Assembly: GCF_029543085.1 (NCBI RefSeq)
Contig: NZ_CP119967.1
Coordinates: 4,056,501 to 4,120,500, forward strand
DNA: 64,000 nucleotides
Direction: 5' to 3'
Origin: Pseudomonas sp. A34-9
GTDB taxonomy: Bacteria; Pseudomonadota; Gammaproteobacteria; Pseudomonadales; Pseudomonadaceae
The position numbers and the translations under genes were made by a program. Within the stretch, counting starts at the first letter, position 1. Each line of letters starts with the position of its first letter. This document shows, in pieces, positions 8,059-17,081 of this stretch. The notes beneath the pieces were generated by a model. It searched no databases, was not told where the DNA came from, and saw only the letters and a list, made by a program, of their open reading frames with translations.

Positions 8059-9429
8059 CTACACCAAACGCTCGATTTTCTGATGCTGCCAGACCAGTTT
8101 GTAATACAAGGTCTGCAGCACCAGCATCCCCAGATACGCCACCGGAAACGCCATCCACACGCCTTGCAAACCATATTGCCCGTCCAGCCAGTACGCCGCG
8201 GGCAGTTGCACACCGACCACGCAAATGATCGCAATGATCACCGGCACCAGTACCGTGCCGCTGGCGCGCATGATGCCGCCAATGATCGCCTGGAAGCCGA
8301 ACACCAACAGGCTCCACAGCATGATGTGCAGCAGATGCTCAGCCATTGCCCGGGTCGAGTCCTCGGTCAGGAACAGCCCCAGCAACCAGTGCGACAGCAG
8401 GTAGCCGAGCACGATCAGGCCGCCGGTCAGGCACACGTTGATCAGCAGCCCGGTGCGCAGAATCGGCCCCATGCGTTCCAATCGCCCGGCGCCGATGGCT
8501 TGTGCGCCGAGAATCGACGCGGTGATCGCAATCGACAACGCCGGGAACTGCACATAATTGACGATCTGCGTCACCGCGCCATACGCGGCCGTCGCTTGCG
8601 AGCCGTGCTGGTTGACCAGCGCCAGAATGACCAGCTCCGACAGCGACAGTACAATCATCTGCACGCCGGTCGGCAGGCCGATGCGCAACACCTTGCCGAG
8701 AATGGCCCCGTCGAGCCGCAGCGCAGCGAAGAACTCCCGGTCCGGCGCCAGCGGATGACCCTTGCGAATCAGGCGCCACGCCAGCCACGCCATGGCCGCC
8801 AGGTTACCGGCCAGCCCCGCGTACGCCGCGCTCTGAATGCCCAGTTGCGGCAGGCCGAACCAGCCGCGAATCAACGCTGGCGTCAGTGCCAGCCCGACAC
8901 CGGTCGATACGATCAACGCCAGCAACGGCGACAGCGTATCGCTGACCCCGCGCAACAGCTGCGTGAACAACACAAACACCAGCAGCGATGGCAAGATCCA
9001 CATCATCACATGGGCATACGCCACTGCGTCGTCCAGTACATCCGCCGGCGTCCCCAACCCCGTCAACGCCTGGCGCGCGAACACGCTGCCCAACACCGCA
9101 GCCGCCAGACCGATCAACACGCCCAGCAACAGCGTTGCCCCGGCAATCGCCTTGACCATATGCGGCTCACGCGCGCCCCAGGCCTGACCGATCAACACAC
9201 CGGCGCCCGCGCCGAGGCCAATCACCAGCGCGATAAAGAAAAACACGATGGGAAACATCCCCGACACCGCCGCCAGCGCCTGGGTGCCGAGCATCTGACC
9301 GATGTAGATGCTGTTGACCGTGCCCGACATCGATTGCAGAAAGTTCGACAGCACCATGGGTGCGAGGAACAGCAGGTAGGTGTGCCAGAGTGGGCGTTGG
9401 GCGGCGGCTTGCATTGAATAAAGGTCCAT
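8059..9429 (-). CDS. MATE-family efflux transporter
   Basis: A 456-residue, roughly 12-helix membrane protein, with the start taken at MDLYSMQAAAQRP. The family hallmarks are visible: VLSNFLQSMSGTVNSIYIGQMLGTQALAAVSGMFPI in the first helices and GLGAGAGVLIGQAWGAR in the next, and the same layout repeats in the second half (GLPTGVQMIVLSLSELVILALVNQHGS). MATE pumps expel cationic drugs or metabolites using a Na+ or H+ gradient. Monocistronic; substrate unknown. Confidence 0.9.
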   Translation of the reverse strand: MDLYSMQAAAQRPLWHTYLLFLAPMVLSNFLQSMSGTVNSIYIGQMLGTQALAAVSGMFPIVFFFIALVIGLGAGAGVLIGQAWGAREPHMVKAIAGATLLLGVLIGLAAAVLGSVFARQALTGLGTPADVLDDAVAYAHVMMWILPSLLVFVLFTQLLRGVSDTLSPLLALIVSTGVGLALTPALIRGWFGLPQLGIQSAAYAGLAGNLAAMAWLAWRLIRKGHPLAPDREFFAALRLDGAILGKVLRIGLPTGVQMIVLSLSELVILALVNQHGSQATAAYGAVTQIVNYVQFPALSIAITASILGAQAIGAGRLERMGPILRTGLLINVCLTGGLIVLGYLLSHWLLGLFLTEDSTRAMAEHLLHIMLWSLLVFGFQAIIGGIMRASGTVLVPVIIAIICVVGVQLPAAYWLDGQYGLQGVWMAFPVAYLGMLVLQTLYYKLVWQHQKIERLV

Positions 9430-9613
9430 CTCGACGGCGGGAGGGCTGATGGAGGATAGCTTCGGTGAGTTGCACGCGGGGCGCAATTAACATTTCAAAT
9501 CGGTGTTTATCAGCGGTGCCCGTGCCTGTGTAATTGCCACGGATCTGTAGGCCCCGGTTCAGGGCTGTGGTAAACAATTGCCCACTTTCATTTCTCTCAT
9601 TGAGGCTCTGTTC

Positions 9614-10177
9614 ATGCCGCACGTTGCCCACCTGCTGACCGGCACCCTCCTCGCCCTGCTCGCCACCAGCGCCCACGCCGATGTGCCCGCCGAAACCTTG
9701 AAGCCGTTGCTGGAAACGCTGAACGAACGCCTGAACATCGGCGATCTTGTCGCGCTGACCAAATGGGACAGCGGCAAGCCGATTCAGGACAGCCCGCGTG
9801 AAGCGCAGGTCATCGCCAATGCCCGAGCGCTGGCCGCCGAGCACAAACTCGACCCGGAGGACGTGGCGCAACTGATTGCTGCGCAAATGGAAGCGAACAA
9901 GCTGGTGCAGTACGGTTTGCTCGCACAGTGGCAAGCGGCCGGTACCGCGCCGGACACACCGCGTCCCGATCTGGGCAAGCAGATCCGCCCGCGTCTGGAT
10001 GAACTGCAAACCCGCCTGCTGCAGCAATACGCCGAGTTCACTCCGTATCGCCATGACGCGAATTGCCCGGCGTGGCTGGCCAAGGCGCGCAGTGGCCTGA
10101 GCCACGATGCGCTGCATGAACTGGCGCTGACGCGGGCTACTGGTGAACTGTGTGTTCGGGCGGCGAAGTCGCACTGA
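9614..10177 (+). CDS. Periplasmic chorismate mutase (AroQ-gamma type)
   Basis: A 187-residue secreted enzyme that converts chorismate to prephenate. The signal peptide is MPHVAHLLTGTLLALLATSAHA, with cleavage before DVP. The helical AroQ core follows: LLETLNERLNIGDLVALTKWDSGKPIQD carries the Arg and Lys of the active site, and DPEDVAQLIAAQMEANKLVQ the second catalytic helix. A C-terminal extension with two Cys (NCPAW and GELC) matches the secreted gamma class, where they form a disulfide. No periplasmic dehydratase or aminotransferase gene is adjacent. Confidence 0.9.
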   Translation: MPHVAHLLTGTLLALLATSAHADVPAETLKPLLETLNERLNIGDLVALTKWDSGKPIQDSPREAQVIANARALAAEHKLDPEDVAQLIAAQMEANKLVQYGLLAQWQAAGTAPDTPRPDLGKQIRPRLDELQTRLLQQYAEFTPYRHDANCPAWLAKARSGLSHDALHELALTRATGELCVRAAKSH

Positions 10178-10180
10178 GAA

Positions 10181-10216
10181 AGATCAAAGGATCGCTGCCT
10201 GCGGCAGCTCCTACAG
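10181..10216. repeat. Single REP half
   Basis: AGATCAAAGGATCGCTGCCT followed by GCGGCAGCTCCTACAG, one arm of the common Pseudomonas REP, right after the chorismate mutase stop. Confidence 0.75.
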
Positions 10217-10334
10217 GGAATGGGTGAACCATCATTGCGGTCGATGTTTACCATCACGGCAATGAAGTTCTCATAAAAAATCCACGGCGTAACATCGGCT
10301 CCAGACAAACAACTACCCCTTGGAGCACACGATC

Positions 10335-10892
10335 ATGAAACGCCAAACCCTGCTCGGCATCGCATTCTCGGTTTTCGCCATTAACGCTTTTGCCGCCACT
10401 GCGGCACACACCCAGGTCGCTGAAGGCGGCTCGGACAAGTTGATTGAAAGTCGTGTCGCCGAAGGTGGCGCTGATCGTCTGCTCGAACGCCGCGTTGCCG
10501 AAGGTGGCGCTGATCGTCTGCTCGAACGCCGTGTTGCCGAAGGTGGCGCTGATCGTCTGCTCGAACGCCGTGTTGCCGAAGGTGGCGCTGATCGTCTGCT
10601 CGAGCGCCGTGTTGCCGAAGGTGGCGCTGAACGTCTGCTCGAACGCCGTGTTGCCGAAGGTGGCGCTGAACGTCTGCTCGAACGCCGCGTTGCCGAAGGT
10701 GGCGCTGATCGTCTGCTCGAACGCCGCGTTGCCGAAGGTGGCGCTGATCGTCTGCTCGAACGCCGTGTTGCCGAAGGTGGCGCTGATCGTCTGCTCGAAC
10801 GCCGTGTTGCCGAAGGTGGCGCTGATCGTCTGCTCGAGCGCCGTGTTGCCGAGGGTGGCGCTGATCGTCTGATCGAACGCCGCATCGCCTAA
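10335..10892 (+). CDS. Secreted tandem-repeat protein (12 x 13 residues, VAEGGADRLLERR)
   Basis: A 185-residue protein: a 27-residue segment with a signal peptide (MKRQTLLGIAFSVFAINAFA), twelve 13-residue repeats without spacers, and a final Ile-Ala. The repeat consensus is VAEGGADRLLERR; the first unit is VAEGGSDKLIESR, two units carry E for D, and the last has LIERR. Charges alternate with a hydrophobic pair in each unit, which would suit helix-turn modules or a long amphipathic rod. Similar repeat proteins occur in Pseudomonas (from memory, sometimes called phage infection protein), but no function is established. It ends at a strong terminator. Confidence 0.82.
   Translation: MKRQTLLGIAFSVFAINAFAATAAHTQVAEGGSDKLIESRVAEGGADRLLERRVAEGGADRLLERRVAEGGADRLLERRVAEGGADRLLERRVAEGGAERLLERRVAEGGAERLLERRVAEGGADRLLERRVAEGGADRLLERRVAEGGADRLLERRVAEGGADRLLERRVAEGGADRLIERRIA
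10416..10883 (+). repeat. 39-bp tandem repeat array, 12 units
   Basis: Twelve in-frame 39-bp units encode the 13-residue repeats. Units 2-11 are nearly identical in DNA, differing mainly at single wobble positions (CGC/CGT, GAA/GAG, GAT/GAA), while the first and last are the most diverged. That pattern indicates recent copy-number change by unequal exchange or slippage in the middle of the array. Confidence 0.95.
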
Positions 10893-10920
10893 CTCAACGG
10901 CTTCATCGCAATCGCAATAA

Positions 10921-10948
10921 GAGCCCGGCCTGATCAGCCGGGCTTTTT
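10921..10948 (+). terminator. Rho-independent terminator
   Basis: AGCCCGGC, loop CTGATCA, GCCGGGCT followed by TTTT, 28 bp after the repeat-protein stop. Confidence 0.92.
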
Positions 10949-11039
10949 CACGTCCGCCGCCATCCATTCCCAGACTGGCCACCCACCGCCCATTGCGCAT
11001 ACCATGCGGCCACAACTCCAAAACAGACCTCGCCTGCCC

Positions 11040-12683
11040 ATGCTCAAAGCCAGTCTGCGTAGCCACCTCACCCTTTGGTTTGCCGGTTTATCCCTGCTGA
11101 CACTGCTCAGCGTAGGCTTCTATGTCGGTCACATCGCCACGGAGCAGATGAAGCAGGCCAGCGGCAATGCCTTGCTCAACACAGCACGCTCGGCGGCATC
11201 GTTACTGGGTGAACAACTGCGCGAACGCCAGTTGGAGGTCTATCTGCTCAGCCGCGCGCCGCATCTTGAGCGTGGTGATCTGGACAATCCGGCGATTCTG
11301 AAATCGATGCAACTGCGCACCGAGGCCCGCGCCGAGTATGCGTGGATGGGCGTCACCGATGCCGAGGGCAAGGTGCATCAGGCAGTCAACGGCTTGCTGG
11401 TCGGCCAATCGGTGCAACCGCGACCGTGGTTCCAGGCCGGGTTGCGCGGTGAGTACACCGGCGATCCCCATGAGGCGGTGCTGCTGGCGAAGATGCTGCC
11501 GGGGCTGCCGAACGGTGAACCACTGCGGTTCATCGACTTCGCCGCGCCGATTCATAACGCCGACGGTCAGGTGATTGGGGTATTGGGCGCACACGCACAC
11601 TGGAGTTGGGTGACACGCATTGTCGAGTCGGCGGCGTTTTCACATAAAAACTCAACGCCGGATATCGAGGCGTTGATCATCGATCACGATGGCAAGATTC
11701 TCTATCCGGAAGCGCTGGCGGGCCAGCAACTGGCGGCGACGGATTCGAAGGTGCAGGGCTGGACGGCAGGTAACGGCTTCCTCACCAGCGTGGTCACCGT
11801 ACCAACGCCGTCGAGCACAGCGCTGGCGTGGTCGATTGCCGTGCGCCAGCCATTGGAAACTGCACTGCAACCGGCGCGGCTGCTGCTCTACAAACTGCTG
11901 ATTCTGGGCGTGGTCGCGGCCGTGCTGTTTGGACTGGTGGCGTACTATCTGGCGCTGTATCTGAGCCGACCGATCGAACAGCTCGCGCATTCGGCCAGAC
12001 AAGTTCAGAACAAACAGCCCGGCGTACAATTCCCGTTGCAGCACCCGGTACGGGAAATTGCCCAGCTCGGTCAGTCCATCGATGCGATGACGCAATCATT
12101 GCTCGGCAAGGAGCGTGAACTGCAAGAGGCCAATGCCTCGCTGGAAGCCACGGTGGCGCAGCGCACGGCGGCCCTGACCCAAGCCAATGCCGAATTGCTG
12201 AGCCTGGCAACTCACGATGGCTTGACCGGGGTTTACAACCGTCGCCGTTTCGACGAAAAACTCACCGAATACACACTGCTGTTCCGCCGCACGGGGCGAC
12301 CGTTTGCCCTGCTGTTGATTGATGCCGACTACTTCAAACGTATCAATGACACGCACGGTCACGCGGTGGGCGATGAGGTGCTGCAACAGTTGGCGCAGTT
12401 GATTCAGAGCAGCCTGCGCACCACCGACTTCGTCGCCCGTTATGGCGGCGAAGAGTTCGCCGTGCTGTTGCCGGAAATCGCCCAGCCTGACACCCCGGAA
12501 GTGGTCGCCGAGAAGATCCGCGCGGCGGTTGCTCAAGCGCACTTCCCGACTGTCGGCCCTGTGACCGTCAGCATCGGCGTCGGCCTGGCAGACCCGGCGG
12601 ACAATAGCCACAGCGCCCTGATCAAACGCGCCGATCAGCAGCTGTATCAGGCCAAGGCGGCGGGCCGCAATCAGGTAGCGTGA
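11040..12683 (+). CDS. Membrane diguanylate cyclase with periplasmic Cache-type sensor
   Basis: A 547-residue protein that makes c-di-GMP. The order is a first membrane helix (about residues 12-32), a periplasmic dCache-like sensor, a second helix (LLYKLLILGVVAAVLFGLVAYYLALYL), a HAMP-like linker, a short coiled coil, and a GGDEF domain. The active site is GGEEF (469-473) and the inhibitory I-site RxxD is intact (RTTD, 460-463), so it should be active and feedback-regulated. The start MLKASLRSHL is preferred over an upstream frame start at 11004. Signal unknown. Confidence 0.9.
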   Translation: MLKASLRSHLTLWFAGLSLLTLLSVGFYVGHIATEQMKQASGNALLNTARSAASLLGEQLRERQLEVYLLSRAPHLERGDLDNPAILKSMQLRTEARAEYAWMGVTDAEGKVHQAVNGLLVGQSVQPRPWFQAGLRGEYTGDPHEAVLLAKMLPGLPNGEPLRFIDFAAPIHNADGQVIGVLGAHAHWSWVTRIVESAAFSHKNSTPDIEALIIDHDGKILYPEALAGQQLAATDSKVQGWTAGNGFLTSVVTVPTPSSTALAWSIAVRQPLETALQPARLLLYKLLILGVVAAVLFGLVAYYLALYLSRPIEQLAHSARQVQNKQPGVQFPLQHPVREIAQLGQSIDAMTQSLLGKERELQEANASLEATVAQRTAALTQANAELLSLATHDGLTGVYNRRRFDEKLTEYTLLFRRTGRPFALLLIDADYFKRINDTHGHAVGDEVLQQLAQLIQSSLRTTDFVARYGGEEFAVLLPEIAQPDTPEVVAEKIRAAVAQAHFPTVGPVTVSIGVGLADPADNSHSALIKRADQQLYQAKAAGRNQVA

Positions 12684-12977
12684 TCAGCCCGTCTGCACTT
12701 CGCAAATCCCGTTGGCCCTGTTCTTCCCGGTGTACGACACCGCAGGCGAACCGTCGGGATTGATGCTCAGGGAAATGGTCACACCCGCGCCTTTGGCTTC
12801 GAAGTAGTTCTCATTGAATTTCTTCAACTTGCCTTCCTTGCCATTGATGTAGATCGGCCCGCCTTGATCGGCGTGCACTTCGATCTTGCCCGGGCACGTG
12901 GCGTTGAAAAGGGGAATGCCGGCGTGGGCCAGCCCGGTGGCCAGTAACAGCGGCGCTGCCAATAGCAGAGATTTCAT
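12684..12977 (-). CDS. Small secreted protein of unknown function
   Basis: A 97-residue protein with a clear signal peptide (MKSLLLAAPLLLATGLAHA) and two Cys (NATCPGK and NGICEV) that could form a disulfide in a beta-rich mature domain of about 78 residues. I do not recognise the family. Its stop codon directly abuts that of the diguanylate cyclase on the other strand (TGATCA at the junction), with no room for a terminator between them. Confidence 0.75.
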   Translation of the reverse strand: MKSLLLAAPLLLATGLAHAGIPLFNATCPGKIEVHADQGGPIYINGKEGKLKKFNENYFEAKGAGVTISLSINPDGSPAVSYTGKNRANGICEVQTG

Positions 12978-13068
12978 GGTGAGTTCCTTGAATGCGCCGG
13001 TATGACGACACCTTCAGCAATACCGTAAATTCTTCAGCCCGGCCAGCGCCGTGTTGCCACATCCGTGG

Positions 13069-14157
13069 TCAGGTATTGGTTTTCAGTTTGGTCCACAACC
13101 GCGTCGTCAGCCGCGCAATCTTCGCCGGCAGCTCCTCCACCGTGAACAACTTCTCCATCACGCTTTTCGGCGGATAGATCGCTGAATCCTGCTTCACGTC
13201 CGGGTCGAGAAATTCATTGGCCGCGGCGTTAGGGTTGGCGTAATGAATGCTGTTACTGATGTTGGCGATGACTTTCGGTTCAAGCAGGTAGTTCATGTAG
13301 GCATAGCCGTTCTTCTCGTGCGGTGCGTTCTTCGGCATGACCAGCATGTCGAACCACAACGTCGTGCCTTCGTCGGGGATCGAGTAGGCGATGTCGATAG
13401 CGTTTTTGGCTTCTTTGGCGCTGGCGGCCGCCTGGACGATATCGCCGTTGAAACCGATCACCACGCAGACGTTGCCGTTGGCCAGATCGCTGATGTATTT
13501 CGAGGCGTGGAAGTACTGAATATACGGGCGGATTTTCAACAAGGCCTGTTCGGCTTTTCTGTAGTCTTCAGGCTCGTGGCTGTGCGGTGGCAGGCCCAAA
13601 TAGTTGAGGGTGATCGGCAACACCTGCGTCGGATTGTCAATGAACGCCACGCCGCACTGGCTGAGTTTCTTGATGCTCTCCTCGTCGAACAACAGCTTCC
13701 AGGAGCGCGTGACGTCGGTGTTGCCGAAGATCGCCTTGATCTTCTCGACGTTATAACCGATGCCGGCGGTGCCCCACATATACGGGTAACCGTACTGGTT
13801 GCCGGGGTCGTTGACTTCAAGTTTCTGCATCAGGACCGGGTCAAGGTTTTTCCAGTTCGGCAATTGCGATCTGTCGAGTTTCTGGATGGCACCGGCCTTG
13901 ATCAGGCGCGACAAAAAGTGGTTCGACGGGCTGACCACGTCATAACCGGTGTTGCCGGTCATCAACTTCGATTCCAGCACCTCGTTACTGTCGTGGATGT
14001 CGTAGGTGGTCTTGATGCCGGTAGCCTGGGTGAAGTTGGCCAGAGTGTCCGGGGCGATGTAGCTGTTCCAGTTGGAGATGTTCACGGTTTCGTCGGCGAT
14101 GGCCGCCGTCGATGCTGCCGCGAGTACGACGGCCAGGGAAAGTGGTTTGATGCGCAT
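13069..14157 (-). CDS. Polyamine-type ABC transporter substrate-binding protein (PotF/SpuE-like)
   Basis: A 362-residue periplasmic binding protein with a signal peptide cut near AIA-DET. The mature start, VNISNWNSYIAPDTL, and the later GIGYNVEKIKAIF are typical of PotF/SpuD/SpuE. It parallels the protein at 2223 along its whole length, so the two are paralogues. It follows the flavoprotein gene at 14209 by about 50 bp and is probably co-transcribed with it, which links uptake to amine oxidation. No transporter membrane subunits are nearby. Confidence 0.88.
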   Translation of the reverse strand: MRIKPLSLAVVLAAASTAAIADETVNISNWNSYIAPDTLANFTQATGIKTTYDIHDSNEVLESKLMTGNTGYDVVSPSNHFLSRLIKAGAIQKLDRSQLPNWKNLDPVLMQKLEVNDPGNQYGYPYMWGTAGIGYNVEKIKAIFGNTDVTRSWKLLFDEESIKKLSQCGVAFIDNPTQVLPITLNYLGLPPHSHEPEDYRKAEQALLKIRPYIQYFHASKYISDLANGNVCVVIGFNGDIVQAAASAKEAKNAIDIAYSIPDEGTTLWFDMLVMPKNAPHEKNGYAYMNYLLEPKVIANISNSIHYANPNAAANEFLDPDVKQDSAIYPPKSVMEKLFTVEELPAKIARLTTRLWTKLKTNT

Positions 14158-14208
14158 GGTCTGTCACCTGTGTTGAGTGGCTTTTGTTGTTGTGCGATCG
14201 GTGGAAAT

Positions 14209-15510
14209 TCAGATTTCTGTTCTGGCCCTGACCGCCTCCACGCGCATGCGAAGCATGGCACCGATGTCGAAAAACGGACGCGGCGGCAGCCAGCCGGGTT
14301 CAGCGCGCTGCATCACCGATTGCAATAGTGGCGAGTCGACACCCGAGGCCAGTTCCGCGAGCAGCCGCCCCCATAACGTCCCGCGCGCCAACCCCGAACC
14401 ATTGCAGCCGGCCACGGCGAAGACGCCCTCTTGCACCCGATCAAAAAACGCCTGGCCACTGCGGCTCGCACTCAAGTGGCCGGTCCAGGTGTACTGAATG
14501 TCTTGCTCGCCGAGGAACGGGAAGCGCCGTTGCAAGCCGCGCACATGATGCTGACGACGAACCGCGAGTTCGCTGCCGGAAAGATCGCGCGTGCGGTATT
14601 CAGCGGTGTTGCGGATCATCACGCGGCGATCCGGGGTCAGACGCACCGTGGCGCCCAGCGGTCGCGTCGACAGCACGCCCCAGGGCTCCACCGCCCCGAT
14701 AGCGTTGAACTCGTCATCGGTCAGCGGTCGCGTGAGGCTGGCGCTGAGTTCCATTGGGAACGTCGCGCTGTCGCCGATCCCGACCCGAGGAATAAACGCG
14801 TTCAGGCACACCAGAACCCGGTTGGCTTCAATGCTGCCTTGCACACCGCTGGCACGCAGTCGTCCCTGCGCAAGACGCTCCAACCCGGTGATGTCAGTGT
14901 TTTCGTAAACCGTGACATTGCCCGGCAGGGCATTGAGCAAACCTTTCACGTACCTGGCCGGTTGCAACAGAGCGTTGCCCTCGCCACACCAGATGGCTGC
15001 CTCGTAGTGAGGGGTGCCGAGTTTTTGCGCCAGTGGCGCGCCTTGCACAAACTCCGCGCGAGCGCCGAGGGCACGCAGGGTCGCCAGTTTGGCATCGACA
15101 TGGTCGAGCTTGGCGCGGTCGTTGACGGCAAAGTAATAACCGCTGTCACGAAAATCGCAGTCGATCGCATGACGGGCGATCTGTTGCCGGACCTCTTCGC
15201 TGGCCGCGCGGGAAATCATCGTGTCGACCTCGAACCCGGCAAACCCCGGCGCGCCGATCAACTCGCTGTGCGCCGGGTGTTCATGGGCGACGACGAACCC
15301 CGAGTTGCGCGCCGAAGCGCCCTGCGCCGCGCGCTGCCGATCCACTACAACGATGCGCGACTGCGGGTGCAGGTCGGCCAGGGCATGCGCAGCACTGAGT
15401 CCGGTGATCCCGGCGCCGATCACCAGCCAATCGGCTTTTTGCGCCCCGCTCAGGCGACCACGCTGCGGCGAACTGCCGGCCTGCGCGATCCAGCCACATA
15501 CGTTTTCCAT
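14209..15510 (-). CDS. FAD-dependent amine oxidase, PuuB-like (gamma-glutamylputrescine oxidase family)
   Basis: A 433-residue DAO-type flavoprotein. The dinucleotide-binding motif is WLVIGAGITGLSAAHAL near residue 30, followed by GASARNSGFVV, the usual PuuB-type FAD contact, and VAGCNGSGLARGTLWG near the C-terminus. The family oxidises gamma-glutamylputrescine or related amines to aldehydes with release of ammonia and peroxide. Its position upstream of a polyamine-binding protein and divergent from a LysR regulator supports polyamine or amino-compound catabolism. The exact substrate is inferred. Confidence 0.83.
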   Translation of the reverse strand: MENVCGWIAQAGSSPQRGRLSGAQKADWLVIGAGITGLSAAHALADLHPQSRIVVVDRQRAAQGASARNSGFVVAHEHPAHSELIGAPGFAGFEVDTMISRAASEEVRQQIARHAIDCDFRDSGYYFAVNDRAKLDHVDAKLATLRALGARAEFVQGAPLAQKLGTPHYEAAIWCGEGNALLQPARYVKGLLNALPGNVTVYENTDITGLERLAQGRLRASGVQGSIEANRVLVCLNAFIPRVGIGDSATFPMELSASLTRPLTDDEFNAIGAVEPWGVLSTRPLGATVRLTPDRRVMIRNTAEYRTRDLSGSELAVRRQHHVRGLQRRFPFLGEQDIQYTWTGHLSASRSGQAFFDRVQEGVFAVAGCNGSGLARGTLWGRLLAELASGVDSPLLQSVMQRAEPGWLPPRPFFDIGAMLRMRVEAVRARTEI

Positions 15511-15670
15511 GCCTCACCTCATTCGACTGTCGTTCTGCGGCTTGCTTCTGAAACAGCGTCATGCGTGAATCGCATGCACATCTTGAGAAGCTCACCGCCA
15601 GAGCTAGAATCTATAAGGTCTTCAGCGCACCGACCAACGCTATAAAATCATCGAGCCATTCTGAAAACGC

Positions 15671-16561
15671 ATGGATAAAATTCGCCACATTCCCTCGCTG
15701 CAAGCCCTCCAGGCGCTGGTTGAAGTCGCCCGTTGTGGCAACTTCACCCGCGCTGCGCAGACGCTGTGTCTGACGCAAAGCGCGGTGAGCCGACAGATCC
15801 AGCAACTGGAAAGCCACTTCAATGTCGCTCTGTTTATCCGCGGCAGCCGCAGCCTTAGCCTGACCGCAGAGGGCGAGCAGGTTTTGGCCAGCGCCCGCAG
15901 CATCCTTGACCAACTGAAAACCCTCGAAGAACGCCTCGCCCCGCAGAAACGGCCGTTTCGCATCCGCATGCATGTATCGCTGGCGGTGCGCTGGTTGCTG
16001 CCGAAACTCAGCGACTTCTATCTGCGCCATCCCGAAGTGTCGTTGGCGATAGAAACGGTCGCCACTGAAGTGGTTGAGCCGGGCAATGACAGTGACGCCT
16101 ACATTCTTTACTTGCCGCAGGTATCGAGCGATCCGGATTGCCTGACGCTGTTCGAGGAAACGCTGGTGCCGGTGTGCTCGCCCACCCTCGCCGGGGCGCC
16201 GCGCTCGGTCGACGAGTTGCTGCGCTTCCCGTTACTGCATCGCTCGGCCGATCGTCAGGCGTGGATTGAGTGGCTGGCGGCCAACGATGGAAAGCCGCTG
16301 GAGGATTACCGGCACATTCCATTCAACCTTGATGAATTGGCACTGGATGCGGCGGCGCGAGGATTGGGCGTGGCGGTGACGGACATGACCCTGGCGGCGG
16401 AGTCGATCGAGCGCGGGGTGTTGGTGGTGCCGTTTGGCGAGCCGTTGAGGACGGGTGGGGTTTATTCGTTGTGTTTGCAGCCTGCGGCGGCTTCGAATCC
16501 GGCGTGCGATGTGGTGATGGCGTGGTTTGCCAGCCAGAGTATTAACCCCTGCCACGTTTAG
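15671..16561 (+). CDS. LysR-family transcriptional regulator
   Basis: A 296-residue LysR protein. The winged helix is ALQALVEVARCGNFTRAAQT, then LCLTQSAVSRQIQQLESHF (about residues 11-50). The effector domain looks GcvA-like (SLSLTAEGEQVLASA, LDELALDAAARGLGVAVTD). It is divergent from the PuuB-like oxidase gene with a 160-bp gap, so it likely controls that gene and the binding protein behind it. Effector unknown. Confidence 0.9.
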   Translation: MDKIRHIPSLQALQALVEVARCGNFTRAAQTLCLTQSAVSRQIQQLESHFNVALFIRGSRSLSLTAEGEQVLASARSILDQLKTLEERLAPQKRPFRIRMHVSLAVRWLLPKLSDFYLRHPEVSLAIETVATEVVEPGNDSDAYILYLPQVSSDPDCLTLFEETLVPVCSPTLAGAPRSVDELLRFPLLHRSADRQAWIEWLAANDGKPLEDYRHIPFNLDELALDAAARGLGVAVTDMTLAAESIERGVLVVPFGEPLRTGGVYSLCLQPAAASNPACDVVMAWFASQSINPCHV

Positions 16562-16641
16562 GAGCTGCCGCAGGCTGCAATCTTTTGCTCTTGACCTTTA
16601 ACAGCAAGATCGAAAGATCGCAGCCTGCGGCAGCTCCTACA
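16559..16641. repeat. REP inverted pair
   Basis: TAGGAGCTGCCGCAGGCTGC and, across a short spacer, its inverted copy GCAGCCTGCGGCAGCTCCTA. It lies between the convergent LysR and cytochrome genes. Confidence 0.85.
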
Positions 16642-16642
16642 G

Positions 16643-17029
16643 TTATTGCGAGAAGGTCTGAAGGTAAGCCAGCAGATTATCGAGTTTCTCTTCATCACTC
16701 AGCCCCCAGAAAATCATCCGCGTACCGGGCACCACACCTTTCGGATCCTTCAGATAAGCGATCAGCGTTTCACGATCCCAGGTCACTCCCGAGTTCTTCA
16801 TCGCATCGGAATACACGTAATTCGCTGACGTCCCGGCAGGCCGGCCGATGATGCCGTTGAGTTGCGGGCCAAACCCCGGACGGGCCGATTCGCCGACCTG
16901 ATGGCAGCCGCCACACAAACGCGGGAAGATTTTCGCGCCGGCTTCAGGGTCGCCTGCGGCTTGGGTGAGCGTACTGAGCAGGCTGGCGGCGAGCATCAGG
17001 GCGAGTGACAGTGCAGCGGTGTTTTTCAT
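16643..17029 (-). CDS. Small periplasmic c-type cytochrome
   Basis: A 128-residue class I cytochrome c starting at MKNTAALSLALML, with a signal peptide cut near TQA-AGD. The haem attachment site is CGGCH (Cys39, Cys42, His43) and the axial Met is Met105 in GTRMIFWG. WDRETLIAYLKDPKGVVPGT is the usual helix and loop of mitochondrial-type cytochromes. A longer open frame to 17098 lacks a leader. The electron partner cannot be told; no oxidase or dehydrogenase is adjacent. Confidence 0.9.
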   Translation of the reverse strand: MKNTAALSLALMLAASLLSTLTQAAGDPEAGAKIFPRLCGGCHQVGESARPGFGPQLNGIIGRPAGTSANYVYSDAMKNSGVTWDRETLIAYLKDPKGVVPGTRMIFWGLSDEEKLDNLLAYLQTFSQ

Positions 17030-17081
17030 CGAAGGTTCCGGATCGGTCTGCAGCGGGCGGCGCAAGGGTAGCATTTTGTTT

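Noticed and set aside
8047..9417. A 456-codon open frame opposite the MATE gene
   Set aside because: Gln/His/Arg-rich shadow; the minus-strand MATE protein has clear membrane helices and family motifs.
10416..10883. CRISPR array
   Set aside because: The 39-bp units are head to tail with no spacers and are translated in frame.
10313..10885. Minus-strand and second-frame open reading through the 39-bp repeat array
   Set aside because: A repeat whose unit is a multiple of three keeps several frames open. Only the 10335-10892 frame has a signal peptide, a ribosome-site-bearing start and a terminator behind it.
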